Positions 1-11,699 of a stretch of 64,000 bases of DNA are shown piece after piece. The position numbers and the translations under genes were made by a program. The notes under the pieces are model-generated. The model was not told the DNA's origin and did no database searches. It saw only the letters and a list, made by a program, of their open reading frames with translations. This stretch comes from Chiridota heheva (taxonomy: Eukaryota; Echinodermata; Holothuroidea; Apodida; Chiridotidae). The number at the start of each line of letters is the position of its first letter. Within the stretch, counting starts at the first letter, position 1. Where the stretch lies: positions 577,001-641,000 of the forward strand of contig JAIGNY010002143.1 of NCBI GenBank assembly GCA_020152595.1. Direction: 5' to 3'.

Positions 1-302
1 TAATATGCCGGAATATGTTTCTTAATTCTTTCGTTGTGTTTTTGATAGTACTTGTGTATACCGAAGTGTCATCGTATTTCTCCATAATTATTATCTTGTA
101 ATACGGTCTTATTCTGATTCTCTATTTTGGGACGTTAACGAAAATTTGTGCAGGCACGAGTATACAGAGCATATATCATCGGATCATACATGTCATATAT
201 ATGGAGTAACCAAAATAGTATGATGTACGGATTAACTTTTACTGGAACGGGAATTCAACAACATGTATGTTCAGGGCCGTATACCTTTAGGGACAGGGGA
301 CA

Positions 303-345
303 TGCCCCCACACACCACACATACACACATACACACACACACACT
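303..345. repeat. CA-rich microsatellite
   Basis: Imperfect run of CA dinucleotides with interspersed ATACACAC units. It accounts for the TH-rich open frame that crosses it. Confidence 0.85.
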
Positions 346-697
346 TGTCTGTAATAATAAAAAAAATCATATTGGAGAAAGTTTGCCTCTTGTCTCCCCA
401 CTTTTAAAACAATTCAAGCCATGCTCCCCCTTCCCCCACTTTACACACACACTTTTGGATGATAAACTGAGAATTACTGCTCTGTGTATTAAATATATTT
501 TGAAAGAAAAACAAATCGGTTGATGGTATATTGCAGGCCATAGGAATGTGGATACTGGGCATGTGGATGATGAACACAATTATACTGAATTTATGTAGGC
601 TTAATAACCATTTAGCAAATCAGTTTCTTCGTAGTGCTCTTTGTCTGCAACTGTAGTTAAGATAGCTATCGGTATTATCAAAGAGCTTCGGTATTAT

Positions 698-717
698 CAA
701 AGAGCTTAAGCTCTTTG
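698..717. repeat. Perfect 20-bp palindrome
   Basis: CAAAGAGCTT followed directly by its reverse complement AAGCTCTTTG. A third copy of AAAGAGCTT lies just upstream at about 680. Confidence 0.8.
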
Positions 718-831
718 GTATTATATAGCTTTCAAATCAGTCCGCTGACACTGTATGCGCTAAGTGTAAATATCTTTGTAATTTCCTTGGATAGCTTGCT
801 TTCACGGTCACTCGCCCACAGACCGTTTTCA

Positions 832-860
832 CAAGGAGCTTCTAGTGTAGAAGCTCCTTG
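832..860. repeat. Perfect hairpin, 13-bp stem
   Basis: CAAGGAGCTTCTA and its exact reverse complement are separated by a 3-base loop. No gene context explains it. Confidence 0.8.
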
Positions 861-966
861 GTTTTCAGCACTCCTCATCCTATGGTCGTGATCACCAGGC
901 CATATCAGACAATGTCCTTGCCACCTATAACACGGTCCAATGAATATTACGTGACATTCCTTTCAG

Positions 967-1029
967 ATGGAGGAATTCACAGAATTTTGTGACAGCAATT
1001 TTAAAGGCCAGTTGTCTCTAACGTACGAG
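967..1029 (+). CDS. Candidate small exon, 21 codons (weak)
   Basis: A TTTCAG acceptor is followed immediately by ATG and 21 open codons (MEEFTEFCDSNFK...), then GAG and a GTAAAT donor. The length is a multiple of three. It cannot be joined in phase 0 to the next candidate exon region at 2,607 because a stop follows within a few codons. I do not recognise the peptide and it may be a chance match to splice consensus. Confidence 0.25.
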
Positions 1030-2605
1030 GTAAATGAAATTTAATTACTTTGTTTTGATTGGTCGAAACGCAATGGCACAGCGTGCACTTACATTGATAG
1101 GCCAATCAGTATCATTTTGGAATAAATTGTACGCCGCCACATTTTAATCACGATAGATGGCCTTTAAGATAGTTTGGGAGTTAAAACTTCTTTTTATATT
1201 TCTGCTCTGGACAGATCCGGAAATCTGCAGAAAGAATTCACTATTACAGGATGCATCATATTCCCCCCACCCCCACATCCCCCAAAAAAAAAAGAGGGAC
1301 AAATCACCAGCTTCTGCCTACATGTTATAAAATATAAATGAACAGGCAATGCCCACATAGGCCTACATGAATGCTGATTGAACTCTTCAAACATATCAAA
1401 GAATTAATTTTAACGTGATTTAGGTGCTGAATTGAGTGCCAGACTGTATGCTTATTCCTGTATGTGCCTCCTCCCCTCCCTTTAGATTCAAAATTTTTCT
1501 AAATGAGAAGCATTCTTACTCGAAAATGACAAGGGAGTTGTTGTGTTGGAACGCTCATCTGCTAAATGCATTCATATACAGACTGTCAGATTGTTGTGTT
1601 GTGATGTTAAAAGGGAGGCTCGTCTCAGTCAAATACGGTAAAAATGGGGATACTATATTTTGACGTCACTTCCGGTTGTGGAGGCAAGATCCGATCCTCT
1701 GTCTGTTTGTACCACACAGTACAGCCAGACACTAGCATGTACGTTGTGTGTGCAGAATTACATACACAGCGCATTACGTTACTGTGACGAGAAACTTATT
1801 TGTTTTTTTTCAATGCGTTTTTGTCAGAAAGCGAAAGTGAAATTTTAGTATTATAATACTACAATGATAGTCCCCAAATGAAAATTACTGAAGAAAAAAA
1901 AAAGAAGAAGATGAAAGCAAAAGTCAAAATAAACGATACTACTGGGGCTCGAACTCACGACATAATTTGAATCTTTTTTATATTCGTTCGCCGCAACTAT
2001 CTGTGCCATCTCGTGTAGTGGCCGTTACATGCGTTTTAAATAACTATATACCTTGCAATACGAGACAACGAATCGCGCAGCAAAATTTCAACCAATCAAA
2101 AAATTTGAAAGGAATTCTAAATATTGTGCACATTATTATATGATTTCTAACGATCCGGCCCTAAATGAACGACTAGCTGATGAGGCATGTCAAAAGCATT
2201 CATAAATCTTATTCCGTTAAGTAGATGTACAAGGTAATTGTTCTTCTCATTTTGTAGAAACAGACTGAATTCTAACTAGTTGTGACCGCACGTTCCTCAA
2301 AGTCTGTTTGTATTTCATTGCATTTTTTTCTTGATTTTGTTCGCTTAAAGATCATTCAACATGTCGGAAAGTAGTAACACAGAATCGTGGTAGCCCAAAA
2401 ACGGTACATTGCTCTATTCTCAAACGTTGCATACTCGTTATCATATGTGAGAAACTTTACTCGCTCCACCCCACCCCGACCCGCGTTTTTATCACGCTGT
2501 TTATACTAACCTGATATAGTTTATATTACAGCTTTAATGATTTTGGATTTTAAATTTAATCCGTATCTCATTTTATCCTGTCATCCTCCCTCATTTTTCC
2601 CCATT
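1030..2605. other. No gene recognised; possible tRNA-like SINE piece
   Basis: Mostly AT-rich. On the minus strand at about 1,930-2,040 there is a tRNA-like stretch with a B-box-like GAGTTCGAGCCCC preceded by a weak A-box. This suggests a decayed tRNA-derived SINE. Confidence 0.4.
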
Positions 2606-2754
2606 AGTGTTCACACGGCTCACACCACCTGACCACCTGACCACATTATTGGAAAAGGCTGAAATTGGAGGCACAGAACTTCAAAATAGAGCATAGAAAT
2701 AAGTTTACATCAACTGTGTGAATTCAGCGTCTTGAAGCAGATGTCTGCACGACA

Positions 2755-2790
2755 ATGGACTCGACCAATGCCAAGGATGTTGATGTTCAA
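2755..2790 (+). CDS. Candidate first coding exon of small cysteine-rich protein
   Basis: ATG opens 12 codons (MDSTNAKDVDVQ) that end at a strong donor, CAA then GTAAGT, in phase 0. A pyrimidine-rich tract ending in CCATTAG near 2,606 could be the acceptor of a mostly untranslated exon. The phase matches the phase-0 terminal exon at 31,157-31,312, and joining the two would give a 63-residue protein. The link is an inference: the intron would be about 28 kb and middle exons could be missed. Confidence 0.4.
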
Positions 2791-2904
2791 GTAAGTTAAG
2801 TTTAACATATATACTATACATGCAATGTTTAAGGATTGATTACGTGGCCAAACATGTTAGACGCCCATGAAAGAACTGAAGGAACACGAGGGTGAATATT
2901 ACAG

Positions 2905-3200
2905 TTAAAGGAAAGGCATCGTCCGATAAGATAAATTTAAAAATCAGAGGTGAAAGCCGCCATCATGATGCTTGCAACGTCACTTCGGTATTCAATTTTC
3001 TTTATTGATCACGAGAAAAATGCGATGTTATCGATCACTCATCCGCCGGACCGAACACAGTGGCCTAATGCGTGATCGATAACACCCGGCAGATTTTCGC
3101 GATCATTAAGGAAAATTGAAAACCGGAAGTGACGTTACCAGAACGGCGGCGTTAACTTCTGAATTTATTCATGGGACGATACCTTCCTTTTAAACAATCA
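2905..3200. mobile_element. Palindromic MITE with TTAA-type ends
   Basis: The left arm (TTAAAGGAAAGGCATCGTCC and on through GTCACTTCGGTATTCAATTTTC) is matched in inverted orientation by the right arm, which ends GGGACGATACCTTCCTTTTAA. The arms are about 130 bp and nearly the whole element is a foldback. The centre contains mirrored GTTATCGATCAC. TTAA at both borders fits a piggyBac-like target site, but this is inferred from the ends alone. A related half copy lies at 60,350-60,503. Confidence 0.7.
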
Positions 3201-4805
3201 AAGTTATAAGAGCGTTGTGAACAAACGACTGGTAAAAGACAAGGGGTGACATCATATCATCACATGTCATAACGTACTTTTGTATTCTATGAGCAGATAA
3301 AGACATTCTAAATATAAACATTCTTATATTGGGTACATGACTTATGAGGGAGAGAGGGGGGCATATAAGGGCTATGTTACTTTCCTTCTTATTAATCCGT
3401 CTGAGGAAAGCCTTAATTCCAAGGAACCCTCAGATCCTTGAAATTAAGGATTATTAATGCAGGACGCCATGTTCCCATAAAGCACCTCGCGTTACATACT
3501 GTTTTACTGCGTGGACGAATCCCCGTGGGTTGTAGAACAATATACACGCGTTGAAAATGAAATAAATTATATTTTTAAACATGATTAAAAAGCTTCAAGT
3601 TGTATTAACACAATCATTATAGACCCGGATCTTAAATAGATGATTCTGTGCAGTTGTTGTGTAAATATGAACAATGTTGATTACCAGTAATTGCTCGTAA
3701 TTATATTTTCAAAAAGAAGCTTAAACCGGTAAATAATGATTAAATATGATTATAAGTAAGAGGTAATTAAATTTTCAAGATTTCAAAATGTCTTGTGGTC
3801 TGGGTACAACATCACCATGGGAAAGATTTTTCAATGTGAAATATCAAAAGAAGCGCGAATGTGTTTTTTCTCCATAATTTATTGTCATCTAAAATATAAA
3901 AAAATAGTGAGAAAACTACGTCAGTAAACCATTTCTGTCAGGCTTTTAAGGAGATATTCAATTTCAAAGTTTTGTTTTATTTGTCAGTTTGTGAAGACAG
4001 CCCGAAATCAGATTAGCTGTGACATCGCATTCTCAAAGGTTTTTTATGTATTTTACTGTAATTTTTTCCTGAGATTTTGTCGTGTGAAGAAAGTACGGTA
4101 AACAAAATCTAGTACAGTAACAATAATTTACATACTTGAAACTCTTTTAAAGATTCAATAAGCAAAATATATATATATTTTTTAAATACATTAACAATCG
4201 TTGAAAACGTGATGATCTGGGCGCAAACCCAGGATAGTAGACTTTCCACCGTGACGCCAATCATTTCCACACAATTGAAACTTAAACTTGCATATTTTCG
4301 TTACTTATTAAGATATTAAAGGAGTTTACTCACCATGTTGTTATTTCTAAAGTCCTCATTTATACAAGTTAATTTTTACTAGCTTGACCGCTGATTATTT
4401 AATATATTCAGCCTAAAATGGAATCAACATGGGGCACATAAACTACGCCGGCTTGATGTAACGTTGACTAAACATTGGACAAATGAAAAAACAAAAAAAG
4501 AAATGTGCATATTGATCAGTGATGCCTGATATTTAAAACTCCTGTTAAATAAGCAATTTCAATTCGATTTAGATGGAAAATGTTCACGGTTCCACATCTA
4601 TTATGAATCAATTTGTCTTGTGTTGCCTGTACAGCAGTAAATGTCCATATTCCAATGAAGTTCTTCCTTGGATATATCCTTTAAATTAAGAAAACTACAT
4701 CAGGTGTAAAAGTTATGACTGACAAAATTCTTCTGTTAAAGATGATATCCTCATTCGATATCTTTACAAACTGATGAATAGATTTGCATTCGCACTACCC
4801 GACAA
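3201..4805. other. No gene recognised
   Basis: AT-rich. At about 4,205-4,270 on the minus strand there is a weak tRNA-like segment (TGGGTTTGCGCCCAG) that may be a SINE relic. Nothing else is recognisable. Confidence 0.5.
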
Positions 4806-4806
4806 T

Positions 4807-5096
4807 ATGAACAGTCCGGTTCACGAACAGTCCGGTTCACGAACAGTCCGGTTCACGAACAGTCCGGTTCACGAACAGTCCGGTTCACGAACAGTCCGGT
4901 TCACGAACAGTCCGGTTCACAAACAGTCCGGTTCACGAACAGTCCGGTTCATGAACAGTCCGGTGCATGAATAGTCCGGTTCATGAACAGTCCGGTGCAT
5001 GAACAGTCAGGTTTATGAATACTCAGGTTCATGAACAGTTCGGCTCATGAACAGACCGGTTCATGAACAGTCCGGTTTATGAAAAGTTCGGTTCAC
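4807..5096. repeat. 16-bp minisatellite (about 18 units)
   Basis: Tandem units of ACAGTCCGGTTCACGA, near-perfect on the left and increasingly diverged on the right (CATGA for CACGA, GTGC for GTTC). The unit is not a multiple of three, so the open frame across it cycles every 16 residues and is an artefact. The array runs directly into the left copy of the 437-bp element. Confidence 0.95.
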
Positions 5097-5570
5097 GCTC
5101 CCAATCTCTAGATTAAGAGATCGAGACATGCGCAGTGACCTTAATTTAAACTTCAAAATTGCAGCCCTTAATTTTTGTGTTGCGTTTCAAAATCTGTTGT
5201 TCGTAAGTTGTAGATTTTGGAAATGATATTGAAATTGATATTTCTGGAGCTTTCTTTGTATAATTTGAGCATTTGCTAATGACTTAAATGTTAAAATCTG
5301 CTTTTCAGAAACTCTTGCTATGATTTTTGGTTCGCATGCGAACCTATGTAATGGCGATTACGTCCGTTCGGCCGTCCGGCCGTCCGGCCGTCCATAGATT
5401 TGTCCTGAGATTTCCTCAGAAATGTTAAAGTTTTTTGAGAATTCCTCAGAAAATGTTAAAGTTTCTTCAGAGTTCTTTAGAAAAAGTTAAAGTTTTTTTA
5501 GATATCCTTATGAAAGGTTAGAATTTCTTTAGAAATTCTTTAAAATATTTGGGCACCAACGGTTGTATCA

Positions 5571-6270
5571 GGCATGATTTTTTAAACTCCACCTTTATTA
5601 TTGTGTGTCATTTGCACAAAGTTGCTACAGTATATATGACCTGACCAGACGTTTTTATTTTGTAGGCTTAGTCAGGGAGTGTGACAAGATGTGATTGCAT
5701 ATAAACATAGGAAGGGATGCCATGTGGGACATGGATGGGGGCCACGAGGGACATATGATATGATATTTACCATGTTGTATACACCAAGGGCTATATCAGG
5801 CATAATTATTTGACTCCACTTTTTTTATCTTATTCAACAACTCATTTGCATATAAGTTATATGAAGTGATACTTTAATACATAGTATGCTCAATCAGGGA
5901 CTGTGACAGCTAGGATGAGACTTCTTATGGAGCTTATGGGACGTCATGTGAGACATAGGGTGGGATGCCAATGTGGGATGCCATGTGGGACATGGGGTAG
6001 GCTACCATGTGGGACATGGGGTGGGATGCCATGTGGAACAGGGTGGAATGCCACATAGGATATGTAATGGAATGCCATGCAGGACATAGGGTGGATTGCC
6101 ATGGGATAGAATGTCATGTGGGACATGGGATGATATGGGATGTCATGTGGGACATGGCGTCCCACCTCATTTCAACAATTCATTTGAATATAAGTTATAT
6201 GAACTGACACTTTCATGCATAGTATGCCCAATCACGGACTGTGATAGCTAGGATGAGACTCCTTATGGAG
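5571..6270. repeat. Higher-order repeat, about three units
   Basis: A segment with GGCTATATCAGGCAT, ATAAGTTATATGAA and CAATCAGGGACTGTGACAGC recurs at about 5,571-5,700, 5,787-5,940 and 6,160-6,270. The copies are separated by short runs of the 24-bp minisatellite, showing that the array expanded in compound blocks. Confidence 0.7.
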
Positions 6271-7860
6271 CCTATGGGATGTCATGTGGGACATGGGGTG
6301 GGATGCCATGTGGGACATCGGGTGGGATGCCATGTGGAACAGGGTAGAATACCATGTGGGACATGGTGGGATGCCACTAGTAACACAAAGTTTGTCATGG
6401 GTTGTGATGCCATGTGTGACATAAGGTAGAATGCCATGTGTGACATAAAGTAGGATGCCATGTGTGACATAGGGTAGGAGGCTATGTGGGACATAGGGTG
6501 GGAGGCCATGGGAACACGGGATGTGATGCCATGTGGGACATAAAGTAGGATGTCATTGGGACATTGAGAGGGATACCATGTGGAACATTTGTGGGATGCC
6601 ATGTGGGATATCAGGTGGGAAGCCACTGATGCAGGACACAGGGAGCGATGCCATGTGAGACATAGGGAGGGATGTCATGTGGTACATATGGTTGGATTAA
6701 TGTGAGACATACATGTAGGATGGGATCCATGTGGGTCATAGCATGGGATGCCATGTGGGACATATGGTGGAATGCCATGTGGGACATATGGTGGAATATG
6801 CCATGTGAGACACTGTATTTTGGAAAGCCATGTGGGAGATATGGTGGAATGCCCTATGGGACATATGATGGAATGCCATGTGGGACATGGGATGTTGGGA
6901 CATGGGGTGGGACATGGGGTGGGATGCCATGTGGGAGGTATGTTGTGGAATGCCATGGGACATGGGGGACATGGGATGGGATGTCGTGTGGGACATGGGA
7001 TAGGATGCCATGTTGGACATAATGGGACATGGGAGGATGTCATTGGGACATTGGGACATGGGGTGGGATACCATGTGGAACATATGGTGGGATGTCGTGT
7101 GGGACATGGGATAGGATGTTGGACACTCATTGGGTGGGAAGGGCCACTGATGCAGGACACAGGGAAGGATGCCACAGGGAGGGACATAGGGAGGGATGTC
7201 ATGTGGTACATATGGTTGGATTAATGTGGGACATACATGTAGGATGGGATCCATGTGGGTCATAGCATGGGATGCCATGTGGGACATATGGTGGAATGCC
7301 ATGTGGGACATAAAGTGGAATATGCCATGTGAGACACTGTATGGTAAAAAGCCATGTGGGAGATATGGTGGAATGCCCTGTGGGACATATGATGGAATGC
7401 CATGTGGGACATGGGATGTCATGTGGGACATGGGGTGGGATGTCATGTGGGAGATATGGTGGAATGCCATGTGGGACATGAGGTGGGATGTTGTGTGGGA
7501 CATGGGATAGGATGCCATGTGGGACATGGGGTGGGATGCCCTGTGGGACATATGGTGGAATGCCATGTGGGCCATGGGATGTCATGTGGGACATGGGGTG
7601 GGATGCCATGTGGGAGATATGGTGGAATGCCATATGGGACATGGGATGGGATGTCGTGTGGGACATGTGGTAGGATGCCATGTGGGACATGGGGTGGGAT
7701 GCCATGTGGGACATGTGGTGGGATGCCATGTGGGACATGGCGTGGGATGCCATGTGGGACATGGGGTGGGATGCCATGTGGGACATGGGGTGGGATGCCA
7801 TGTGGGACATGGGGTGGGATGCCATGTAGGACATGGGATGCCATGTGGGACTCAAGTGTG
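5718..7860. repeat. 24-bp minisatellite GGGATGCCATGTGGGACATG
   Basis: Imperfect tandem units of about 24 bp, cleanest at 7,500-7,850. A longer block at about 6,670-6,830 (TATGGTTGGATTAATGTG...) recurs at about 7,203-7,360, so the array also has a roughly 530-bp higher-order duplication. The unit is 8 codons long, so all six frames are open for long stretches (GMPCGTWG, HVPHGIPP and similar). None looks like a real gene. Confidence 0.95.
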
Positions 7861-8304
7861 AGATGCCATTTCTATAATTGGCCGGATCATATGATATGGG
7901 TGTCAATTTGCATGGGCATGCGAACCATGACGGTATATACCGTTTTAGTTAAAAATAATAATTTCCTAAATTTGCGCTGGTGAATACAATTTTATCGTTC
8001 TGTTGCAACAATGAAATTAAAATATTTCACACGTATTTTTGCTACTTTTGGCTTAAACCTATTTTACTGTTATGTATTTCTTTAAAGAGATTTGAATTTC
8101 GAAAGATGCATTGTGGATTATAATGAGAATAAATCTCCCGATTGGAAGATCTCCCGATTGGAAGATCTTCCGACCGGAAGCGTAAACCGGACCGATGAAC
8201 GTGTCTATAAACAGATAAAACCTTCAAATACAACAAATCTTATGCTAGAGCTTTCGTCAGTTCCTTACGTGGGCTTTGCAGTTAAACACCTTTTCAGATT
8301 CGGT

Positions 8305-8660
8305 GCCAGCCCACTGGTTCGAAGGCCCAATAGTCAGAAGGTTAAATAGTCCGAAAGAAAAGGCCCACTAGCCCGATAGTCCGAAAGTTCACTAGTCCGA
8401 AGGCCCGATATTCCGAAGGCCCGATAACCCCAAAGCCCAATAGTCAGAAGGTTTAATAGTCCGAAGGTATACCTTAGCCCTAACCCTAATCCCAACCTTC
8501 GGACTATTGGGCCTTTAAATTGGTGAATCTTCGGACTAGTGAACCTTCAGACAATCGGACTAGTGGGCCCTTTCTTTCGGACTATTGAACCTTCGGACTA
8601 GTGGGCCTTTATTTTATACTACTGAGCCTTCGGACTAATGGGCCTTTGAACCAGTGGGCG
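8305..8660. mobile_element. Foldback element, AGTCCGAAGG family, copy 1
   Basis: GCCCACTGGTTCGAAGGCCC at the left end is matched by GGGCCTTTGAACCAGTGGGC at the right. Each arm consists of short units of the type AATAGTCCGAAGGTTCACT, so the element is a palindrome built from internal tandem repeats. The centre (about 8,470-8,500) contains CCCTAACCCTAATCCCAACC. It has no coding capacity and lies between the two copies of the 437-bp element. Confidence 0.8.
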
Positions 8661-8854
8661 GATACACCTCAGATTCATGGTTCAAACGGGCATCTATATA
8701 AACCTTTTTAAACCGAGTTTAGCCAAACGTGATGTCTCAGGAACTTCGACCAGTCAATTGCTGGGGAAAGTTTCCTTTTTTTACCCAACCAATTAGATGC
8801 AGTTTTAAAGAAGTGTAAGCAGCATTTCGCGCGCGTATCAACAGTCCAGTCGAC

Positions 8855-9291
8855 GCTCCCGATTGGGAGATTTTTTATCATTAAAACCTACAATGCATCT
8901 TTCCAAATTCAAATCTTTCTAAACAAATACATAACGGTAAAATAGGTTTAAGGCAATGTTAGGGAAAATGCGTTCGAATTATTCTAATTTTGTTGATGCA
9001 ACAAAACAATAAATTAATTTTCTCCATTTTTTCCAGCGCAAATTTAACTTTCAACAGGGAATTTTATAGTAATCTCTAAAAATTCATTGCAATGGTTTCT
9101 GAAAAGCAGATTTTAACATTTTAGTCACCAGCAAAAGCTCAATTATGCAAGGAAAGTTCCAGAAATATTAATTTTAATATCATTTTCAAAGCATACAAGT
9201 CTAGAATAACAGAATTTGAAAAGCAAAATAAAATTACTGGCTGCAGTTTTAAAGTTTAAATTATTGTCACTGCGATCTCCTGATCAGGAGC
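8855..9291 (+). mobile_element. Intact 437-bp element (right copy)
   Basis: Begins GCTCCCGATTGGGAG and ends CTCCTGATCAGGAGC, so both ends are short palindromes related to each other. It is the inverted, uninterrupted counterpart of the split copy at 5,097-8,182. Only short open frames are seen, so it is a non-autonomous element of unknown family. Confidence 0.7.
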
Positions 9292-11690
9292 ATAAACTGC
9301 ATTTTACCTTCATGTATAACGCATGTACTAGCGCTTGAATGTGTTTTTATTTTTCTTTATACGCTTGGTATCATACCGTGAGTGAATTGTGCAGATGGCC
9401 AAGATTCTCCCAGTATATGATTGGTTAATAAGATTTCCCCGGTATACGATTGGTCCATTATGGACACGTGAACCTCGGCCATGTGACATTATTCAAATTA
9501 GTTTTTGCCGATTCAGATTTGAAAAAGGTCTATACGAGGGAGTTTGTATCCCATCCTTAAATGGCGGAAAGAATTGTTTCAAATCCCTTTTCTTCAACTG
9601 TTCAAACAATGTCTTTATACAACGATTATTCAAAGTCGTGCAATATTTGGGATTTCCCCAGTATCTTACCTCGGCAAAATGGCGTAATGTAATCAAATGA
9701 TACTGAGTACAGAGTGCATTTTGTATAAAAAGATATCATATACACAACGATGTTAATCTATTTCTTAGTTTTAGTCCATTTTAAGGACTCACTGATATTT
9801 TTGATGGCTTACATTCTTGAAATAGGATAAATGAGCAACCGTTTTTTGCATCATACTTGCTCTAATAAAGTTGTTAATTATTGTGCAAATGCTAATGTTG
9901 TCAACAATTTTTATTTAAGGTTGTGTCTTATAAATAAATATTCTAGAACAAATATTTCATGATATGCAATGACATGACAATAATTCAAATTTTGCAAATC
10001 AATCAGCTAATAAAAAGAAAGAAAAAAAGCATCGAAACCACAAAACCTTTTGGTTTTGGCTAGAGCTTCTGGTGACTTCGCCCCTGGCGGCCACATGGCC
10101 CACGTGACATTTTGCTATTGATATATGTATAAATGTGTTTTTGACAGCATAAATTTGATTAAAAATGCATGGATTTGGTAAATACTGAATTTCAAAGAGC
10201 TGTCAATCAAATCTTGCTGAGTGTCGATATATGTTTAAAATATGTCATTTGCAATATAAATTTGATCAGAAATAGCCTAGTAAATTTTGAATTTTTGGAG
10301 CTTACGGGGCCCACGTGAAATTTTGCTTTTGACATTTTAAAAAAAAATGTGACATTTTGCATCACAAATTTGATCAAAAATACTTTTTTGAATCTGGATT
10401 TTTTTGATCAGAAATGACTAAGTAGCTGAATTTCGAGAGCATTCGGGGGCTTCGCACACTAGTCTTATGTAGTAATTTTTCATTTGTATTGTCTCTTACT
10501 GTCAATTTCGTTTCCATTTAGTGTTTTCCCATCCACAAAAATCTGAGTTGCAAAGATAATGCTTTAAGATTTTTGGAAAAATAATTTTATTTGGACATTT
10601 AAAATGAATCGTTGGATTTTCCAGCTGTTTTGAAATGGTTCTGCATTTTCCAGTTGTTTCCAAATTCAAATTCCCAGTTCACATTACCATTTGGAATGGG
10701 AAGAATCAAGTCAATGTAAGGTGGGGTTCCAAAATTTATCACAAAAAATGTATGGTAATATATGAATTATAAATAGTCCATTATTCATTTACATCAAAGC
10801 TGTCAAACGGCACATAAAATGAGAATGAATGACCTCTAAGCAAACTAAAATTATGTTTTTCTATTTAGAAAATATATGAAAATGATAGACATTTTTTTTC
10901 GTTTTAGTTCAAATTATAAAATGAAAATAAAAGTTGAGTCAGACAAATGTTTTGAATTCTTGCTCATGTACGTATAGCATTACTTTTAAGGCCCTGTATA
11001 GTTTGTGTATGCCTACACTCTTAGAAGACTATATGACTTAATCGAGCGTAGTCTCCAGGAAAATGTAAATTCATTGTGGATTCTGATTGTTTAATAACTT
11101 TGGTAAGAACTACATGGAAACATATTATCCCACTTAAGACCATTTCATCCTAATTAAAAACTTCCCCAATCTGATCTGCCAATTGGGATGAAATGATTTC
11201 AAACGGACATTTTTCATTTCATCCCAATTGAAAATTACTCCAAATTTTCCCTTTTTGGCTTAAATTTGCAAATGAAAATGGTCAACTTTTTTTACACGTG
11301 CCCCTGCCCTGCCCCTTCCAAATCGCTCCCGATAGCAGTGCAGCTAGCCGTCTCAGTGAGCCGCCAGGAGATTCCCCCCCCCCCCCTCTTATTGTATAGG
11401 CCACTACATCATGCTCCTGCTCACCGATGATCCTCTTCTTGAACTTCAAAAGAGAGTCATGTAACCTTTTTGTTAAAATTTGAAATATGTATAATAAGCA
11501 AGTACACGGTACGATAATATGTATTGCGCAATGCAGGTCAAGAGGTCAATTGAGACTTGCCGTAAGCTTCATTGACAGTCATTGAATAACACCGTTACTT
11601 CCCGGTTTTTTTTTTCGTTTTCCGTTTTTTTTCCGCTTAATATTTGAGTGGATTCGGTACCTTACATGTATGTATTTGTGCTTTGGAAAT
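9292..11690. other. No gene recognised; diverged repeats and one hairpin
   Basis: The 103-residue open frame at 9,389-9,700 resembles nothing I know. At 10,050-10,470 loosely repeated segments share GGCCCACGTGACATTTTGC and AAATTTGATCAAAAATG. At 11,182-11,230 AATTGGGATGAAATGA is followed after a short spacer by its exact complement. A C-homopolymer lies near 11,373. Confidence 0.5.
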
Positions 11691-11699
11691 AGATGTTCC

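Larger units (their letters stand above)
1..966. other. No gene recognised
   Basis: AT-rich DNA with no supported exon. It contains a CA-rich microsatellite and two perfect hairpins, listed separately. The short open frames here have no recognisable domain. Confidence 0.6.
5329..7950. mobile_element. 2.6-kb insertion with minisatellite core (Helitron/HINE-like?)
   Basis: Begins with the palindrome GGTTCGCATGCGAACC and ends with CATGCGAACC plus the hairpin ACGGTATATACCGT (7,930-7,943). Next to the left end are CCGTCCGG repeats and about four 36-bp CTCAGAAAATGTTAAAG units (5,400-5,540). The rest is mainly the 24-bp array. The uninterrupted copy at 8,855-9,291 shows the empty site, and no clear target duplication is seen. 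A minisatellite core with a terminal hairpin and no target duplication is typical of non-autonomous Helitron-like elements. That assignment is inference. Confidence 0.55.
5097..8182 (-). mobile_element. Left copy of 437-bp element, interrupted
   Basis: 5,097-5,328 and 7,951-8,182 together match the reverse complement of 8,855-9,291 over almost its full length. Shared landmarks include AAAATCTGCTTTTCAGAAA, AATTTGCGCTGG and CTTAAACCTATTTTAC. The interval between the two parts is a later insertion. The ends carry short palindromic CTCCC/GGGAG-type termini. No coding capacity is seen. Confidence 0.8.

Noticed and set aside
4774..4974. 66-residue repeat protein EQSGSRTVRFTNSPVH
   Set aside because: A 16-bp array read through three frames in turn; no upstream gene context.
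5944..7983. Long open frames on both strands (up to 279 codons) rich in HMSHMASHP or GMPCGTWGG
   Set aside because: They are translations of the 24-bp minisatellite, open in several frames at once because the unit is 8 codons long and lacks stops.
9389..9700. 103-codon plus-strand frame
   Set aside because: No domain, no promoter or splice context, and AT-rich surroundings; treated as chance.
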